Assembly (NCBI GenBank): GCA_965222895.1
Contig: CBDCVB010000002.1
Location: forward strand, 1,860,001-1,924,000
Reading direction: 5' to 3'
DNA from: Bin87 sp965222895
GTDB lineage: Bacteria > Chloroflexota > Dehalococcoidia > Lucifugimonadales > UBA3495
DNA length: 64,000 bases
This document shows, piece by piece, positions 43,309 to 53,120 of the stretch (within the stretch, counting starts at the first letter, position 1; each line of letters opens with the position of its first letter). A program made the translations under genes and the position numbers. Under the pieces are notes generated by a model. The model saw nothing but the letters and a program-made list of their open reading frames with translations. It was not told where the DNA came from and did not search any database.

Positions 43309-44712
43309 CTAGAAATCGCGCACGTCCACGAAGTGGCCGGCTATGGCGGCGGCGGCGGCCATTTCGGGACTGACCAGGTGGGTACGCCCGCCTTTGCCCT
43401 GGCGGCCTTCGAAGTTGCGGTTCGATGTGGAGGCGCAGCGCTGGCCAGGCTCCAGGATGTCCGGGTTCATGCCGAGGCACATGGAGCACCCGGCCACACG
43501 CCAGTCGAAACCGGCGTCGATGAACACCTGGTCAAGTCCTTCGGCTTCTGCCTGCATCTTGACGCGGGCGGAGCCGGGCACCACCATGGCGTATACGTCG
43601 GAACTGACCTGGCGACCCTTGATGACGCTGGCGGCGGCGCGCAAGTCGTCGATGCGGGCATTGGTGCAGGCTCCGAGGAACACGCGGTCGATTTTGATGT
43701 CCTGGATGGCCTGGTTGGCTTCCAGACCCATGTATTCCAGGGCGCGTTCGGCAGCTTCCTGTTCGGCGGTCGAGCCGAAGGACGCCGGGTCGGGCACCCG
43801 GTCGGTGACTGGCACCACCATGTCGGGCTTGGTTCCCCAGGTCACGAAAGGCGACAGTTCAGCTGCCGGGATGATGACCGTTTGGTCGTAGGCGGCGCCC
43901 GGGTCGCTGGCGAGGCCGCGCCATTCTTCAATCTTCGCTTCCAATTCGGCGCCCTTGGGAGCGTAGGGACGCGTGCGGACGTACTCAAATGTGGTTTCAT
44001 CGGGAGCAATCATGCCGGCGCGGGCGCCGGCCTCAATGCTCATGTTGCACACCGTCATGCGTCCGTCCATAGACAAGCCGCGGATGGCTTCGCCGGTGTA
44101 CTCGATCACATGGCCGGTGCCGCCGTTGACGCCAATACGACCGATGATGCCGAGTATGACGTCTTTGGCGGACACCCCGCCGGGCAGCGGGCCATCAATG
44201 CGGATTTCCATGGTCTGCGGTTTGGTCTGGCGCAGCGTTTGCGTGGCCAGCACGTGTTCGACTTCCGACGTCCCGATGCCGACCGCAAAACAACCCAGCG
44301 CGCCGTGAGTGGAGGTATGGCTGTCTCCGCATACCACCGTCTTGCCGGGAAGTGTGTAGCCCAGGTCAGGGCCGATTACGTGGACGATACCCTGATTCTC
44401 ACTGAAGCGGTCGTAATAATAAGGCAAGGCGAACTCGGCGGCGTTGCGATCCAGGGCATCCAGCTGCGCCTTGGAAATCTGGTCTTCGATAGGGCGGGTC
44501 AGCTCCCAGGTCGGGGTGTTGTGGTCGGCGGTGGCGACGGTGAGGTCGGGGCGGCGCACCGGACGGCCAGCCATCCGCAAGCCGTCGAATGCCTGCGGCG
44601 AGGTAACTTCGTGCACCAGGTGAAGGTCAACGTAGATCAGGGAAGGCTGCCCAGGTTCCTCGTGAACCACGTGGGCATCCCAAATTTTTTCGAACATTGT
44701 CCTAGCAGCCAT
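43309..44712 (-). CDS. leuC: 3-isopropylmalate dehydratase large subunit LeuC
   Basis: A 467-residue aconitase-family subunit carrying the [4Fe-4S] cluster. VHEVTSPQAFDGLRMAGR, VVCGDSHTSTHGALGC (first cluster Cys region), LGACTNARIDDLRAAAS and CSMCLGMNPD (last two Cys) are all present. GGAGGAG precedes ATG 44712. It should pair with LeuD at 42136, although the two genes are separated by 580 bp holding a toxin-antitoxin-like pair. Confidence 0.97.
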   Translation of the reverse strand: MAARTMFEKIWDAHVVHEEPGQPSLIYVDLHLVHEVTSPQAFDGLRMAGRPVRRPDLTVATADHNTPTWELTRPIEDQISKAQLDALDRNAAEFALPYYYDRFSENQGIVHVIGPDLGYTLPGKTVVCGDSHTSTHGALGCFAVGIGTSEVEHVLATQTLRQTKPQTMEIRIDGPLPGGVSAKDVILGIIGRIGVNGGTGHVIEYTGEAIRGLSMDGRMTVCNMSIEAGARAGMIAPDETTFEYVRTRPYAPKGAELEAKIEEWRGLASDPGAAYDQTVIIPAAELSPFVTWGTKPDMVVPVTDRVPDPASFGSTAEQEAAERALEYMGLEANQAIQDIKIDRVFLGACTNARIDDLRAAASVIKGRQVSSDVYAMVVPGSARVKMQAEAEGLDQVFIDAGFDWRVAGCSMCLGMNPDILEPGQRCASTSNRNFEGRQGKGGRTHLVSPEMAAAAAIAGHFVDVRDF

Positions 44713-44941
44713 GACGCTCCTCCAACGATATTAACTGGTTCTGAAAGCTTGGATATTATAGCACTGGTAGGGCGTGGCTCTCTCGCTGGGGAAACCGGGG
44801 TTATTTGCATGGATGAACAGGATGAGCAAGATTTGGGCCTTCGCGCGATTGCCGTCGCGTGGGCGCAAGGCAGGCGAGATTTGGGGCTGTGATACACTTT
44901 CGACAACATTGCTTTGCCCAGTCTTTTGCGGAGGAAAACCG

Positions 44942-47554
44942 ATGCCGTCAAGCGAAAACGTGACCCTGCCCGAAAACGTCCGACCCGTCCATTATGACCT
45001 CACGCTGACGCCGAATTTCGACGATTTTACTTTCGCCGGTGAGGTGGACATTACGGTCCGCATGGAACCCGGCACGACTGAAATCGTCCTGAACTGCGAT
45101 GAAATAGACATCAACACCGCCACCATCGGCTGGGCGGATGTGGACGGTTCCCACGAGCTGGCGGCGACCGGTATCTCCTACAACAAAGACGCCGAGCAGG
45201 CGACCATCAGGATTGAGGGGGCGCCGGCCAATGGCCTGGTGGGCAATACCCACCTGCGCATGACGTATACCGGCGAGCTGAACGACAAACTGCGGGGGTT
45301 CTATCGCAGCCAGTACACCAACCCAGAGGGTGAAACGGCGTACCTGGCCACCACGCAGTTTGAGGCCACCGACGCGCGCCGCGCATTGCCGTGCTGGGAT
45401 GAGCCCGCAGTCAAGGCTACCTTCAGGGTTACCCTGCATATCCCCGCCGCGATGGAGGCGGTGTCCAACACGCCCATCATTGAGGATAAAGCTGGGCCAA
45501 CGGAGGGCACCCGGACCGTGGTTTTCGGCCAAACCCCTGTTATGTCAACATATTTGCTTGCCTTCGTCATTGGAGATCTGAGCCACGTGGAGAAGGAAGC
45601 CGCTGACGGCACAGTGGTGGGCGTGTGGACGACGCGGGGGAAGGAGCGTCAGGGAGACTTTGCGCTGGATACTTCGGTCAAGCTGCTGTCGTTTTTCAAC
45701 GACTATTTCGGTATCCGCTACCCTCTGCCCAAGCTTGACCACCTGGCCATTCCCGACTTTGCGGCCGGCGCCATGGAAAACTGGGGCTGCGTTACCTATC
45801 GGGAAACCGCGCTGCTGGTGGACGCCGACAACTCATCGGCCGGCACGCGGCAGCGAGTGGCCGAGGTGGTTGCCCACGAAATGGCTCATATGTGGTTTGG
45901 CGACCTGGTGACGATGCAGTGGTGGGACGACCTGTGGCTCAATGAGAGTTTTGCCACCTGGGTCGGCACCAAGGCGGTTGATTGGCTGTTCCCGGAGTGG
46001 TCCATGTGGACGCAGTTCGTCAACATGGACACCAACCGCGCCTTCAACCTGGATGGCTTGAAAAACTCCCACCCCATTGAGCAGGAGGTGGCCAATCCGG
46101 CGGAGGTAAGTCAGCTGTTCGATGCCATCAGTTACAGCAAGGGCGGTTCGGTGTTGAGAATGCTGGAGCACTTCTTGTCAGCCAGCACTTTCCGCATCGG
46201 ACTGAACATCTATCTGAACCGGCATTCCTACCAGAACGCCCGCACCGTTGACTTGTGGACGGCGCTGGAAGAAGCATCGGGGGAGCCGGTGACTTCAATG
46301 ATGGGAAGTTGGACGGGCCAGATGGGTTATCCGGTGCTGGATGTGGCCGCCACCCCAACCAGCAGCGGACTTTCGCTGGAAATCAAGCAGGAGCGGTTCG
46401 TTTTCGATTCGGCGCCGGATGACGGGAGCGCCGACGATGAAGAGCAGGTTTGGCCCGTGCCGGTAACCGTTGCCGCCGCCGGCGCTGGCGTAACGGCTAC
46501 GCTGATCAGCGCCGCCACCGGCACGATACAAATTGCCGCTCCGCGGGAACCCGACTGGTTCAAGGTGAACCCGGACCAGACCGGGTTCTATCGGGTCAAC
46601 TACACGGATGCGGACTGGGATCGACTGGCGCCGGCAATCGCATCGCAGGCGCTGCCGGCCACCGACCGGCTGGGCATCCAGAACGACGCCTACGCCCTGT
46701 CGCGCGCTGGCCTGCTGCCGGTGACGCGGTTCCTGACGCTGGCGGGAGTCTACCAGCAGGAATCGGACGCGTCCGTTTGGAGCGACCTGGCCACCAACCT
46801 GCGGGAGATTGAAAGCCTCATTTCGGACGAACCGTACCTGGAATCCTACCGCGCCTTTGGCCGCCGGTTGTTCGGTCCGGCGGCCCAGCGTTCGGGATGG
46901 GACGCCAGGCCCAGCGAGGGCCACCTGGACTCGCTGTTGCGGTCGACGGTGCTGAGCCAGGCTGGTGTGTACGGAGATGAAGAGGTAATCGCGCAGGCTC
47001 AGGAACGGTTCACCGCCTACCAGTCGGATCCCGGCAACGTGAGACCCGACTTGCGCGGCGTGGTCTTCAGCCTGGTGGCGCAGTCGGGAGACCGTGCCCT
47101 CTACGACCGCATTTGGGAACTGGAACGGGCCGCCGAGTTGCACGAGGAGAAACTCCGGCTGATGATGTCTTTGGCACGCTTCCAGCAGGAGGAACTGCTA
47201 CGGGAAACGCTAGACCGGTCGTTGACCGACGACGTGCGCCTGCAGGACACCATCTTCGTCGTTTCGGCGGTGGCCGCCAACCACAAGGGGCGCAACCTGG
47301 CCTGGGAATTTCTCAAGGAGCAGTGGGACGAGTTCGACCGTCGCTACGGCGGCGGGGGCTTCGGGCTGATGCGCCTGGTGGCCATTACCAATGCCTTCAG
47401 CAGCGATGCGATGCGCGACGACGTGGCGGCGTTTTTCGAGGTTCATCCCACCCCGGCCGCCGAGCGCACGATCCGGCAGGCACTGGAACGTATCCAGCTC
47501 AATACGGCGTGGCTGGGGCGAAACCGGGGGGAGTTGGCCGTGCGGTTTGGGTAG
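44942..47554 (+). CDS. M1-family zinc aminopeptidase
   Basis: An 870-residue aminopeptidase of the M1 family (PepN/puromycin-sensitive type), releasing N-terminal amino acids from peptides. NVRPVHYDLTLTPNFDDFTF opens the N-terminal saddle; the exopeptidase motif FAAGAMENWG and the zinc site VAHEMAHMWFGDLV with NESFATW follow; an ERAP1-like C-terminal helical domain completes it. ATG 44942 is chosen with GGAGGAAA upstream over a frame opening at 44774. It has no signal peptide, so cytoplasmic peptide turnover is likely. Confidence 0.96.
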   Translation: MPSSENVTLPENVRPVHYDLTLTPNFDDFTFAGEVDITVRMEPGTTEIVLNCDEIDINTATIGWADVDGSHELAATGISYNKDAEQATIRIEGAPANGLVGNTHLRMTYTGELNDKLRGFYRSQYTNPEGETAYLATTQFEATDARRALPCWDEPAVKATFRVTLHIPAAMEAVSNTPIIEDKAGPTEGTRTVVFGQTPVMSTYLLAFVIGDLSHVEKEAADGTVVGVWTTRGKERQGDFALDTSVKLLSFFNDYFGIRYPLPKLDHLAIPDFAAGAMENWGCVTYRETALLVDADNSSAGTRQRVAEVVAHEMAHMWFGDLVTMQWWDDLWLNESFATWVGTKAVDWLFPEWSMWTQFVNMDTNRAFNLDGLKNSHPIEQEVANPAEVSQLFDAISYSKGGSVLRMLEHFLSASTFRIGLNIYLNRHSYQNARTVDLWTALEEASGEPVTSMMGSWTGQMGYPVLDVAATPTSSGLSLEIKQERFVFDSAPDDGSADDEEQVWPVPVTVAAAGAGVTATLISAATGTIQIAAPREPDWFKVNPDQTGFYRVNYTDADWDRLAPAIASQALPATDRLGIQNDAYALSRAGLLPVTRFLTLAGVYQQESDASVWSDLATNLREIESLISDEPYLESYRAFGRRLFGPAAQRSGWDARPSEGHLDSLLRSTVLSQAGVYGDEEVIAQAQERFTAYQSDPGNVRPDLRGVVFSLVAQSGDRALYDRIWELERAAELHEEKLRLMMSLARFQQEELLRETLDRSLTDDVRLQDTIFVVSAVAANHKGRNLAWEFLKEQWDEFDRRYGGGGFGLMRLVAITNAFSSDAMRDDVAAFFEVHPTPAAERTIRQALERIQLNTAWLGRNRGELAVRFG

Positions 47555-47641
47555 TGCCGGATTAATCCGACACGCCGTCAAAACCCGCAATGTGTCCGCT
47601 TGCCGTTCTGTTAGGAACAGGAAGCGGAGCTAACTGGTACG

Positions 47642-47875
47642 ATGTACTTTGAAACAGTCGGGCCAATTAGTGAGGTTGAAAACATCGCTGTATCTGGTTC
47701 TATACGTGACGTGGCGCGTTTGCGTAGTCGCTACGGGCCGGGAAGGTGGCGAAAACTAAAAAGGATTGCGCCTGTTCTTTTCCCGGATGGCAAAGTGTAC
47801 GATGCCGAGGTGCATTGGTACGAAGCCCACGGCATAGGCAGAAAGGAGATAAAGATAGCGCGCATCTTGAGGTGA
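47642..47875 (+). CDS. Conserved-looking small protein, first of a pair
   Basis: A 77-residue protein: basic middle (RYGPGRWRKLKRIAPVLFPD) and the ending AEVHWYEAHGIGRKEIKIAR. I recall similar small proteins in cyanobacteria and Chloroflexota without assigned function. It is 5 bp upstream of the next small gene, so the two form a pair like a toxin-antitoxin or other two-part unit. That role is only a guess from size and spacing. Confidence 0.7.
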   Translation: MYFETVGPISEVENIAVSGSIRDVARLRSRYGPGRWRKLKRIAPVLFPDGKVYDAEVHWYEAHGIGRKEIKIARILR

Positions 47876-47880
47876 CAACT

Positions 47881-48099
47881 ATGACCGCAAAGTACGTTGT
47901 TTGCGTCGACAACAAAGGCTATCCGGTTTCGCTGGAAGTTCGCAAAATCTACCGTACATTGCCCGACGATGGAGAACCGGAGCTTGATCTGATTCGGGTC
48001 ATTGACGAGTCGGGTGCAGATTACCTCTTCCCCGGTAGCTACTTCATTCCCATCGAGTTGACTGAGGAAGTAGAGAAGGCGCTTGTCGCAACCCTCTGA
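47881..48099 (+). CDS. Conserved-looking small protein, second of a pair
   Basis: A 72-residue acidic protein: KYVVCVDNKGYPVSLEVRKI, then TLPDDGEPELDLIRVIDESG and ADYLFPGSYFIPIELTEEV. The pattern of a short beta-rich domain ending in DESGxDYLFP is one I know from uncharacterised bacterial proteins. ATG 47881 follows AGGTGACA only 5 bp after the partner. Pairing of a basic and an acidic small protein is notable. Confidence 0.72.
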   Translation: MTAKYVVCVDNKGYPVSLEVRKIYRTLPDDGEPELDLIRVIDESGADYLFPGSYFIPIELTEEVEKALVATL

Positions 48100-48239
48100 C
48101 TGGGGAGATTCGGCTATTGGCGGTCCACTTGTGTCAAGCCATCAGCCAGTTTCTTGAACTTGAAGCGGGGTAGTTTGACATCGCTGGGTATTGCGGGTAG
48201 CCTTGACTGTAAATCGAATGCATAGATGTGTTGTAATTT

Positions 48240-50858
48240 ATGGATGTTTTTGAACGAATAGATGCACTGAAATCGTTAATTGCTGACCGTATTCTGATAA
48301 TGGACGGCGCGATGGGTACGCAAATTCAGGCGCGCAACCTCGGGCCGGCGGATTTCGGCGGCGAGGAATATGAAGGGTGCAACGAGTACCTGAATATCAC
48401 CCGCCCCGACATCATCGCCAACATCCACCGGGCGTATCTGGAAGCTGGCGCCGATATTCTCGAAACCAATACTTTTGGCGCAACGGCGCTGGTGTTGGGG
48501 GAGTATGGACTGGCCGACCACGCCCGACGCATCAACCGGGAAGCTGCCGTCATCGCGCGCAAGGTCAGCGATGAAATGGCCGAACGGCAGCCGGGGCGAC
48601 TGACCTTTGTGGCCGGGGCGATGGGACCCACCACGCGCACCATCTCGGTAACCGGCGGGCTGACCTTTGACGAACTGGCCGCCGATTACCACCAGCAGGC
48701 GGCGGGCCTGATTGAAGGCGGCGTTGACATGGTGCTGCTGGAAACCAGCCAGGACACCATCAACGTAAAAGCCGGACTGGAAGGGATCGACCGCGCGTTT
48801 GCCGAGTTGGGAATCACCACGCCGGTTGCCGTCCAGGGCACCGTGGAACCGATGGGGACGCTGCTGGCCGGGCAAGACGCGGAGGCTCTTTACACGTCGC
48901 TGGCCCACCGGGATTTGCTGTGGGTGGGTTTCAACTGCGCCACCGGCCCCGAGTTTATGACCGACCACGTGCGCACGCTCTCGGGGTTGTCGCAGACCAA
49001 CATCGCCTGCGTGCCCAACGCCGGGCTGCCCGACGAGGACGGCAACTATAATGAATCTCCGGAGATGCTGGCTGCCACGCTGGGCCGTTTCGCCGAAAAC
49101 GGTTGGCTGAACGTGGCCGGCGGGTGTTGCGGCACCGGCCCCGACCACATCCGTAAGATTGCAGCGGCAATGAGCGGCAAACCGCCACGGAATGCCAAAC
49201 CGCCGCTGGCGTCGCGCGTATCCGGCATTGAGGCGGTGCTCATCGACCCGGACAGCCGCCCGACGATTATCGGCGAACGCACCAACGTGCTGGGGAGCCG
49301 CCGGTTCAAGCGGTTGATCAGTGGCGATCGTTTTGAGGAGGCCGCCGAAGTGGGCCGCCGCCAAGTTCGCAACGGCGCCCACATTCTGGATGTGTGTCTG
49401 CAGGACCCGGACCGGGACGAAACGTCGGATGTCATCAAGTTTCTTGACCAGCTCAACCGGCGAGTCAAAGCGCCCATCATGATTGACTCTACGGATGCGG
49501 ACGTCATCGAAGAATCGCTGAAACGCTTGCAGGGCAAGTCAATCATCAACTCCATCAACCTGGAGGATGGCGAGGAGCGGTACCAGCGCGTGGTGCCATT
49601 AGCCCGCCGCTACGGCGCCGCGCTGGTAGTGGGTTGCATTGACGATGATCCCCACCAGGCACAGGCCATCACGCGGCAGCGCAAGGTGGAAATCGCCCAA
49701 CGCTCGCACCAACTGTTGACCGAAAAGTACGGGGTGGCTGAGCAGGATATTATCTTCGACCCGCTGGTGTTCCCGGCTGGGACGGGTGATGTCAATTACG
49801 TTGGATCCGCCGCCGAAACCATCGAGGGAGTGCGGCTCATCAAAGCGGCGCTGCCGAACACCAAAACCGTCCTGGGCATTTCCAACGTGTCCTTTGGCCT
49901 GCCGGCGGCGGGGCGCGAGGTGTTCAACTCGGTGTTCCTGTACCACTGCGTCCAGGCGGGGCTGGACATGGCAATCGTCAACTCGGAGATGATGCAGCGC
50001 TACACCACGATACCCGAAGCGGAACGCAAGCTGTCGGAAGACCTCATCTGGAACCGGGGAGATGACCCGGTGGCCGCCTTCGCCGCGCATTTCCGCGACC
50101 GGGCTCCCCGTTCGACCGTCGAGGAACGGTTGGCCCTGCCGCTGGACGAACGCCTGGCCAAGTGCATTATCGAGGGCAGCAAGGAGGGTTTGGCGAACGA
50201 CCTGGACTTGGCGATGCAGGAACGGGCGCCGCTGGACATTATCAACGGGCCGCTGATGGCCGGCATGGACGAGGTGGGTCGGCAGTTCAACGCTAACCAG
50301 CTGATCGTGGCCGAGGTTTTACAAAGCGCCGAAGCGATGAAATTTGCCGTGTCTCACCTGGAACCGCATATGGAGCGCTCGGACGCAGCCGTTCGCGGAC
50401 GGATTTTGCTGGCGACCGTGAAGGGCGACGTGCATGACATTGGCAAGAATCTCGTCGAAATCATCATGTCCAACAACGGTTACCACGTGGTGAACCTGGG
50501 CATCAAGGTGCCACCGCAGGATCTGATCGCCGGCTACCGCGAGCACTTGCCGGACATTATCGGTTTGTCAGGTTTGCTGGTGAAATCGGCGCAGATGATG
50601 GTGGAGACGGTGCAGGATTTCCGGGTCGCCGGAATCAGGGCGCCGGTGATGGTTGGCGGGGCCGCGCTGTCGAATCGGTTCACTCGTCTGCGCATTGCTC
50701 CGGAATATGACGGACTGGTGGCCTACGCGCCGGACGCAATGACCGGCCTGGCGTTGGCCAACCTGATTCAGGATGCTGACGAACGAGAGCGAATGTCCGC
50801 CCGTCTGGAAACCGAATCCGTCGAGTTGGCGGCGGAACTAGCCGCCCGGAGCCAATAA
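48240..50858 (+). CDS. metH: Cobalamin-dependent methionine synthase, core without reactivation domain
   Basis: An 872-residue MetH core. Homocysteine domain (1-315) with zinc Cys233, Cys296 and Cys297 (GFNCATGPE; AGGCCGTGP). Pterin-binding domain from IGERTNVLGSRRF (344) to about 610. Cobalamin cap and B12-binding domain (about 640-865) with DVHDIG at 730-735, whose His ligates cobalt, and SGLLVKSAQMM. E. coli MetH is about 1227 residues; the missing C-terminal part is found in the next gene, 4 bp downstream. No cobalamin or SAM riboswitch could be made out in the 140 bp before ATG, and no clear ribosome-binding site is seen. Confidence 0.95.
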   Translation: MDVFERIDALKSLIADRILIMDGAMGTQIQARNLGPADFGGEEYEGCNEYLNITRPDIIANIHRAYLEAGADILETNTFGATALVLGEYGLADHARRINREAAVIARKVSDEMAERQPGRLTFVAGAMGPTTRTISVTGGLTFDELAADYHQQAAGLIEGGVDMVLLETSQDTINVKAGLEGIDRAFAELGITTPVAVQGTVEPMGTLLAGQDAEALYTSLAHRDLLWVGFNCATGPEFMTDHVRTLSGLSQTNIACVPNAGLPDEDGNYNESPEMLAATLGRFAENGWLNVAGGCCGTGPDHIRKIAAAMSGKPPRNAKPPLASRVSGIEAVLIDPDSRPTIIGERTNVLGSRRFKRLISGDRFEEAAEVGRRQVRNGAHILDVCLQDPDRDETSDVIKFLDQLNRRVKAPIMIDSTDADVIEESLKRLQGKSIINSINLEDGEERYQRVVPLARRYGAALVVGCIDDDPHQAQAITRQRKVEIAQRSHQLLTEKYGVAEQDIIFDPLVFPAGTGDVNYVGSAAETIEGVRLIKAALPNTKTVLGISNVSFGLPAAGREVFNSVFLYHCVQAGLDMAIVNSEMMQRYTTIPEAERKLSEDLIWNRGDDPVAAFAAHFRDRAPRSTVEERLALPLDERLAKCIIEGSKEGLANDLDLAMQERAPLDIINGPLMAGMDEVGRQFNANQLIVAEVLQSAEAMKFAVSHLEPHMERSDAAVRGRILLATVKGDVHDIGKNLVEIIMSNNGYHVVNLGIKVPPQDLIAGYREHLPDIIGLSGLLVKSAQMMVETVQDFRVAGIRAPVMVGGAALSNRFTRLRIAPEYDGLVAYAPDAMTGLALANLIQDADERERMSARLETESVELAAELAARSQ

Positions 50859-50862
50859 CCTG

Positions 50863-51780
50863 ATGACATCCGTTGGACATACCTCTCCCATCACCCCGCT
50901 GGAATCATCGCCGCAGCCGCCTGATTTGCGCCTGCACGTGGTGCAAGACCACGATCTGGACGAGATTTTCGGCTACATCAATCCGCAGATGCTGTACGTG
51001 CGCCACCTGGGTTATCGAGGCCGCTTCACCGCGGCGTTGGTGGACGGCGAACCGAAAGCGCTGGAACTGCGACGCCAGGTGCAGCGGGTGGAAGATATTG
51101 TGCTGGCTCGCGCCGATATTACCGCCGGGGCCGTGTTCAAGTTTTTCCCCTGCCGCTCCGACGGGCAATGGCTGATTATTTACGCGGCAGACGGCTCCCA
51201 CGAGCTGGAGCGGTTCTATTTCGGGCGGCAAGCGGGGCGCGATGGCCTGTGCCTGTCCGACTACGCGCGACCCGTGGGCGATGGCCCCGACGATTACGTG
51301 GCAATGTTTGTGACCACAGTGGGGCCGGGCGTGCGGGAGCTGTCGGAAAAATGGAAGAGTGACGGGCGGTACCTGGATTCCCATTCCTTGCAGGCGCTGG
51401 CAATCGAATCGGCGGAGGGCTTTGCCGAACTGCTCCACAAGCGGATTCGCAATATGTGGAACATCGGCGAAGGGTCTGGCATGAGGATGGCAGATGAAGA
51501 AGAAAAACGGGATTTGTTCCGGGCACAGTATCACGGCAAACGGTTTTCCTTTGGCTACCCGGCGTGTCCCCGACTGGAAGACCAGGCGAAGTTGTTCGAC
51601 CTGCTGGAAGCAACGGCGAGCATCGGGGTGGAGCTCACCGACGGTTACATGATGGACCCGGAGGGGTCGGTTTCAGCGCTAGTGTTTCACCATCCGGAGG
51701 CCAAGTATTTCAACCTGGATGAAGCTGACATCGAGCGGCTGGAAGCCGATATTGAGCAGATTGAGCGAACCAGTCCCTAG
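50863..51780 (+). CDS. Separate MetH reactivation (AdoMet-binding) domain
   Basis: A 305-residue protein matching the C-terminal activation domain of methionine synthase. The SAM-binding motif RFSFGYPACP lies at residues 227-236; DHDLDEIFGYINPQMLYVRH and FAELLHKRIRNMW are also typical of the domain, as is LTDGYMMDPEGSVSALVFHH. It would bind AdoMet and help re-methylate oxidised cob(II)alamin of the core protein encoded 4 bp upstream. Split reactivation domains are known in Thermotoga. The close spacing suggests that the two polypeptides are made together as a complex. Confidence 0.92.
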   Translation: MTSVGHTSPITPLESSPQPPDLRLHVVQDHDLDEIFGYINPQMLYVRHLGYRGRFTAALVDGEPKALELRRQVQRVEDIVLARADITAGAVFKFFPCRSDGQWLIIYAADGSHELERFYFGRQAGRDGLCLSDYARPVGDGPDDYVAMFVTTVGPGVRELSEKWKSDGRYLDSHSLQALAIESAEGFAELLHKRIRNMWNIGEGSGMRMADEEEKRDLFRAQYHGKRFSFGYPACPRLEDQAKLFDLLEATASIGVELTDGYMMDPEGSVSALVFHHPEAKYFNLDEADIERLEADIEQIERTSP

Positions 51781-51795
51781 GGTGTGCTGACAAAT

Positions 51796-51842
51796 ACCGT
51801 CATTCCCGTGATAAATATCGTCATTCCCGCTTTCGCGGGAAT
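51796..51842. repeat. Short repeat with palindromic hairpin
   Basis: CGTCATTCCCG occurs twice in about 25 bp. The second copy continues into a perfect hairpin ATTCCCGC-TTTC-GCGGGAAT (51823-51842). This is a REP-like intergenic element of a kind common in bacterial genomes. It may also end transcription of metH units, though no T-run follows. Confidence 0.6.
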
Positions 51843-51924
51843 CCAAAGAGGGTAAGACGAAAGAATCAGAACCTTGATTGCCACGTGGCTGCACCCCCAA
51901 TGTTAGCCGGGGGCTGGGCTTGGT

Positions 51925-53046
51925 TTACAAGTCCAGGGCGTCGGCCAGGCGACGGCGGTGGAACTTGGGGTCGCCAAGGAACTGATAGAGCGTCCGCGAC
52001 GCGGTGGTGTGCAGGGTGAGGCCGTACTCGGTGGTGCTGCCGACGCCAGCGTGTACCTCGTGGGCATGGTTACAGGCGTTGTAATAGGCGACGCTGCTCA
52101 CTGCTTTGGCCAGGTGGATGCTATCCGCAGCAGTGCGCTCGGAATCCAGCTTCCACAGGGCTTCGTAGGTGGTCCAGCGGGCGGCGTCCAGCTCGTTGAC
52201 CAGGTTGATGATGTGGTCTTGCACTCGCTGGAATCGTCCAATGGGAGTACCGAACTGGATTCTGGTGCGGCTGTATTCCACCGACATTTCGTACACCTGC
52301 TGTGACCCGCCCACCTGATAGGCGCAGAGCAGCGGGATGGCGCTGCCGACCGCACGCTCCAGCGCCGGCCATCCACCGTCGAATTGACCGCCCAGGACGG
52401 CGGATTGGGCGACCTGAACACCGTCCAGGCGGACTTCTGACAGGTTCCACGCAAAGCCTTCCAGCTTTCGGATTGACACGCCGGGAGCGCCAGCCGGCAC
52501 CATCACCAGTCCGACGTGCTGTCGGTTCTCGGTGCGCACGGCACAAATCAGGTCGGTGGTCGCGGCGGCGTCATAGACAAACACCTTACTGCCCGTGATG
52601 CGGTATCCGTCGCCGTCGGCGGAGGCAATGGCCTGAACTTCATCCTCGTCCCACTGATAGTCCGCTTCGGTGACGGCCAGGGAAATCGTGCGTCGACCGG
52701 CGGCAACGTCAGGGAGGATGGAGTGTTTTTGCGCCTCGGTGCCAGCTTCCAGGATGGCCAGCGCACCCAGAACGGCGCTGCTGAAATGCGGCCCTGGCAC
52801 CGGCCCGCGGCCCAACTCTTCAAACAGGACACCGGCATCGGTGTACGAACCGCCCTCGCCGCCGTATTCGGTGGGAATTATGATGCCCAGCCAACCGGTA
52901 GCGACCAGCTTCGACCAGGGTTCGGATGGAGCGGTTTGTCCGGTGGCGGACATCTCCAGCAGAACGTCTTTGGGATACTCGGTATCGACGAACCGGCGCA
53001 CCGCCGTTTTCAGCATTTCCTGTTCTTCGGTCAGGGACAAATCCAT
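51925..53046 (-). CDS. Acyl-CoA dehydrogenase
   Basis: A 373-residue flavoprotein of the acyl-CoA dehydrogenase family. N-terminal MDLSLTEEQEMLKTAVRRFV, VPTEYGGEGGSYTDAG-like loop (IPTEYGGEGG), and the C-terminal AHEVHAGVGSTTEYGLTLHT replacing the usual QIHGGIGFTWEHDLHL segment. RIQFGTPIGRFQRVQDHI binds FAD. CAGGAG is found 8 nt before ATG 53046. It follows a second dehydrogenase gene on the same strand by about 75 bp, which fits two subunits of a heteromeric enzyme as in steroid-degrading actinobacteria (inference). Confidence 0.92.
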   Translation of the reverse strand: MDLSLTEEQEMLKTAVRRFVDTEYPKDVLLEMSATGQTAPSEPWSKLVATGWLGIIIPTEYGGEGGSYTDAGVLFEELGRGPVPGPHFSSAVLGALAILEAGTEAQKHSILPDVAAGRRTISLAVTEADYQWDEDEVQAIASADGDGYRITGSKVFVYDAAATTDLICAVRTENRQHVGLVMVPAGAPGVSIRKLEGFAWNLSEVRLDGVQVAQSAVLGGQFDGGWPALERAVGSAIPLLCAYQVGGSQQVYEMSVEYSRTRIQFGTPIGRFQRVQDHIINLVNELDAARWTTYEALWKLDSERTAADSIHLAKAVSSVAYYNACNHAHEVHAGVGSTTEYGLTLHTTASRTLYQFLGDPKFHRRRLADALDL

Positions 53047-53120
53047 CGTTTATGGCTCCTGAGCCCGAACAAATGTCGCGGCGCAAAGTGATCAGTCGGT
53101 TCAGCGGAGATAATCTGAGG

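Noticed and set aside
43279..44892. 537-codon plus-strand frame over leuC
   Set aside because: Shadow of leuC; Gly/His-rich without any fold signature.
48100..48239. Cobalamin or SAM riboswitch before metH
   Set aside because: The 140-bp gap is too short for a cobalamin aptamer and shows no B12-box or SAM-I core.
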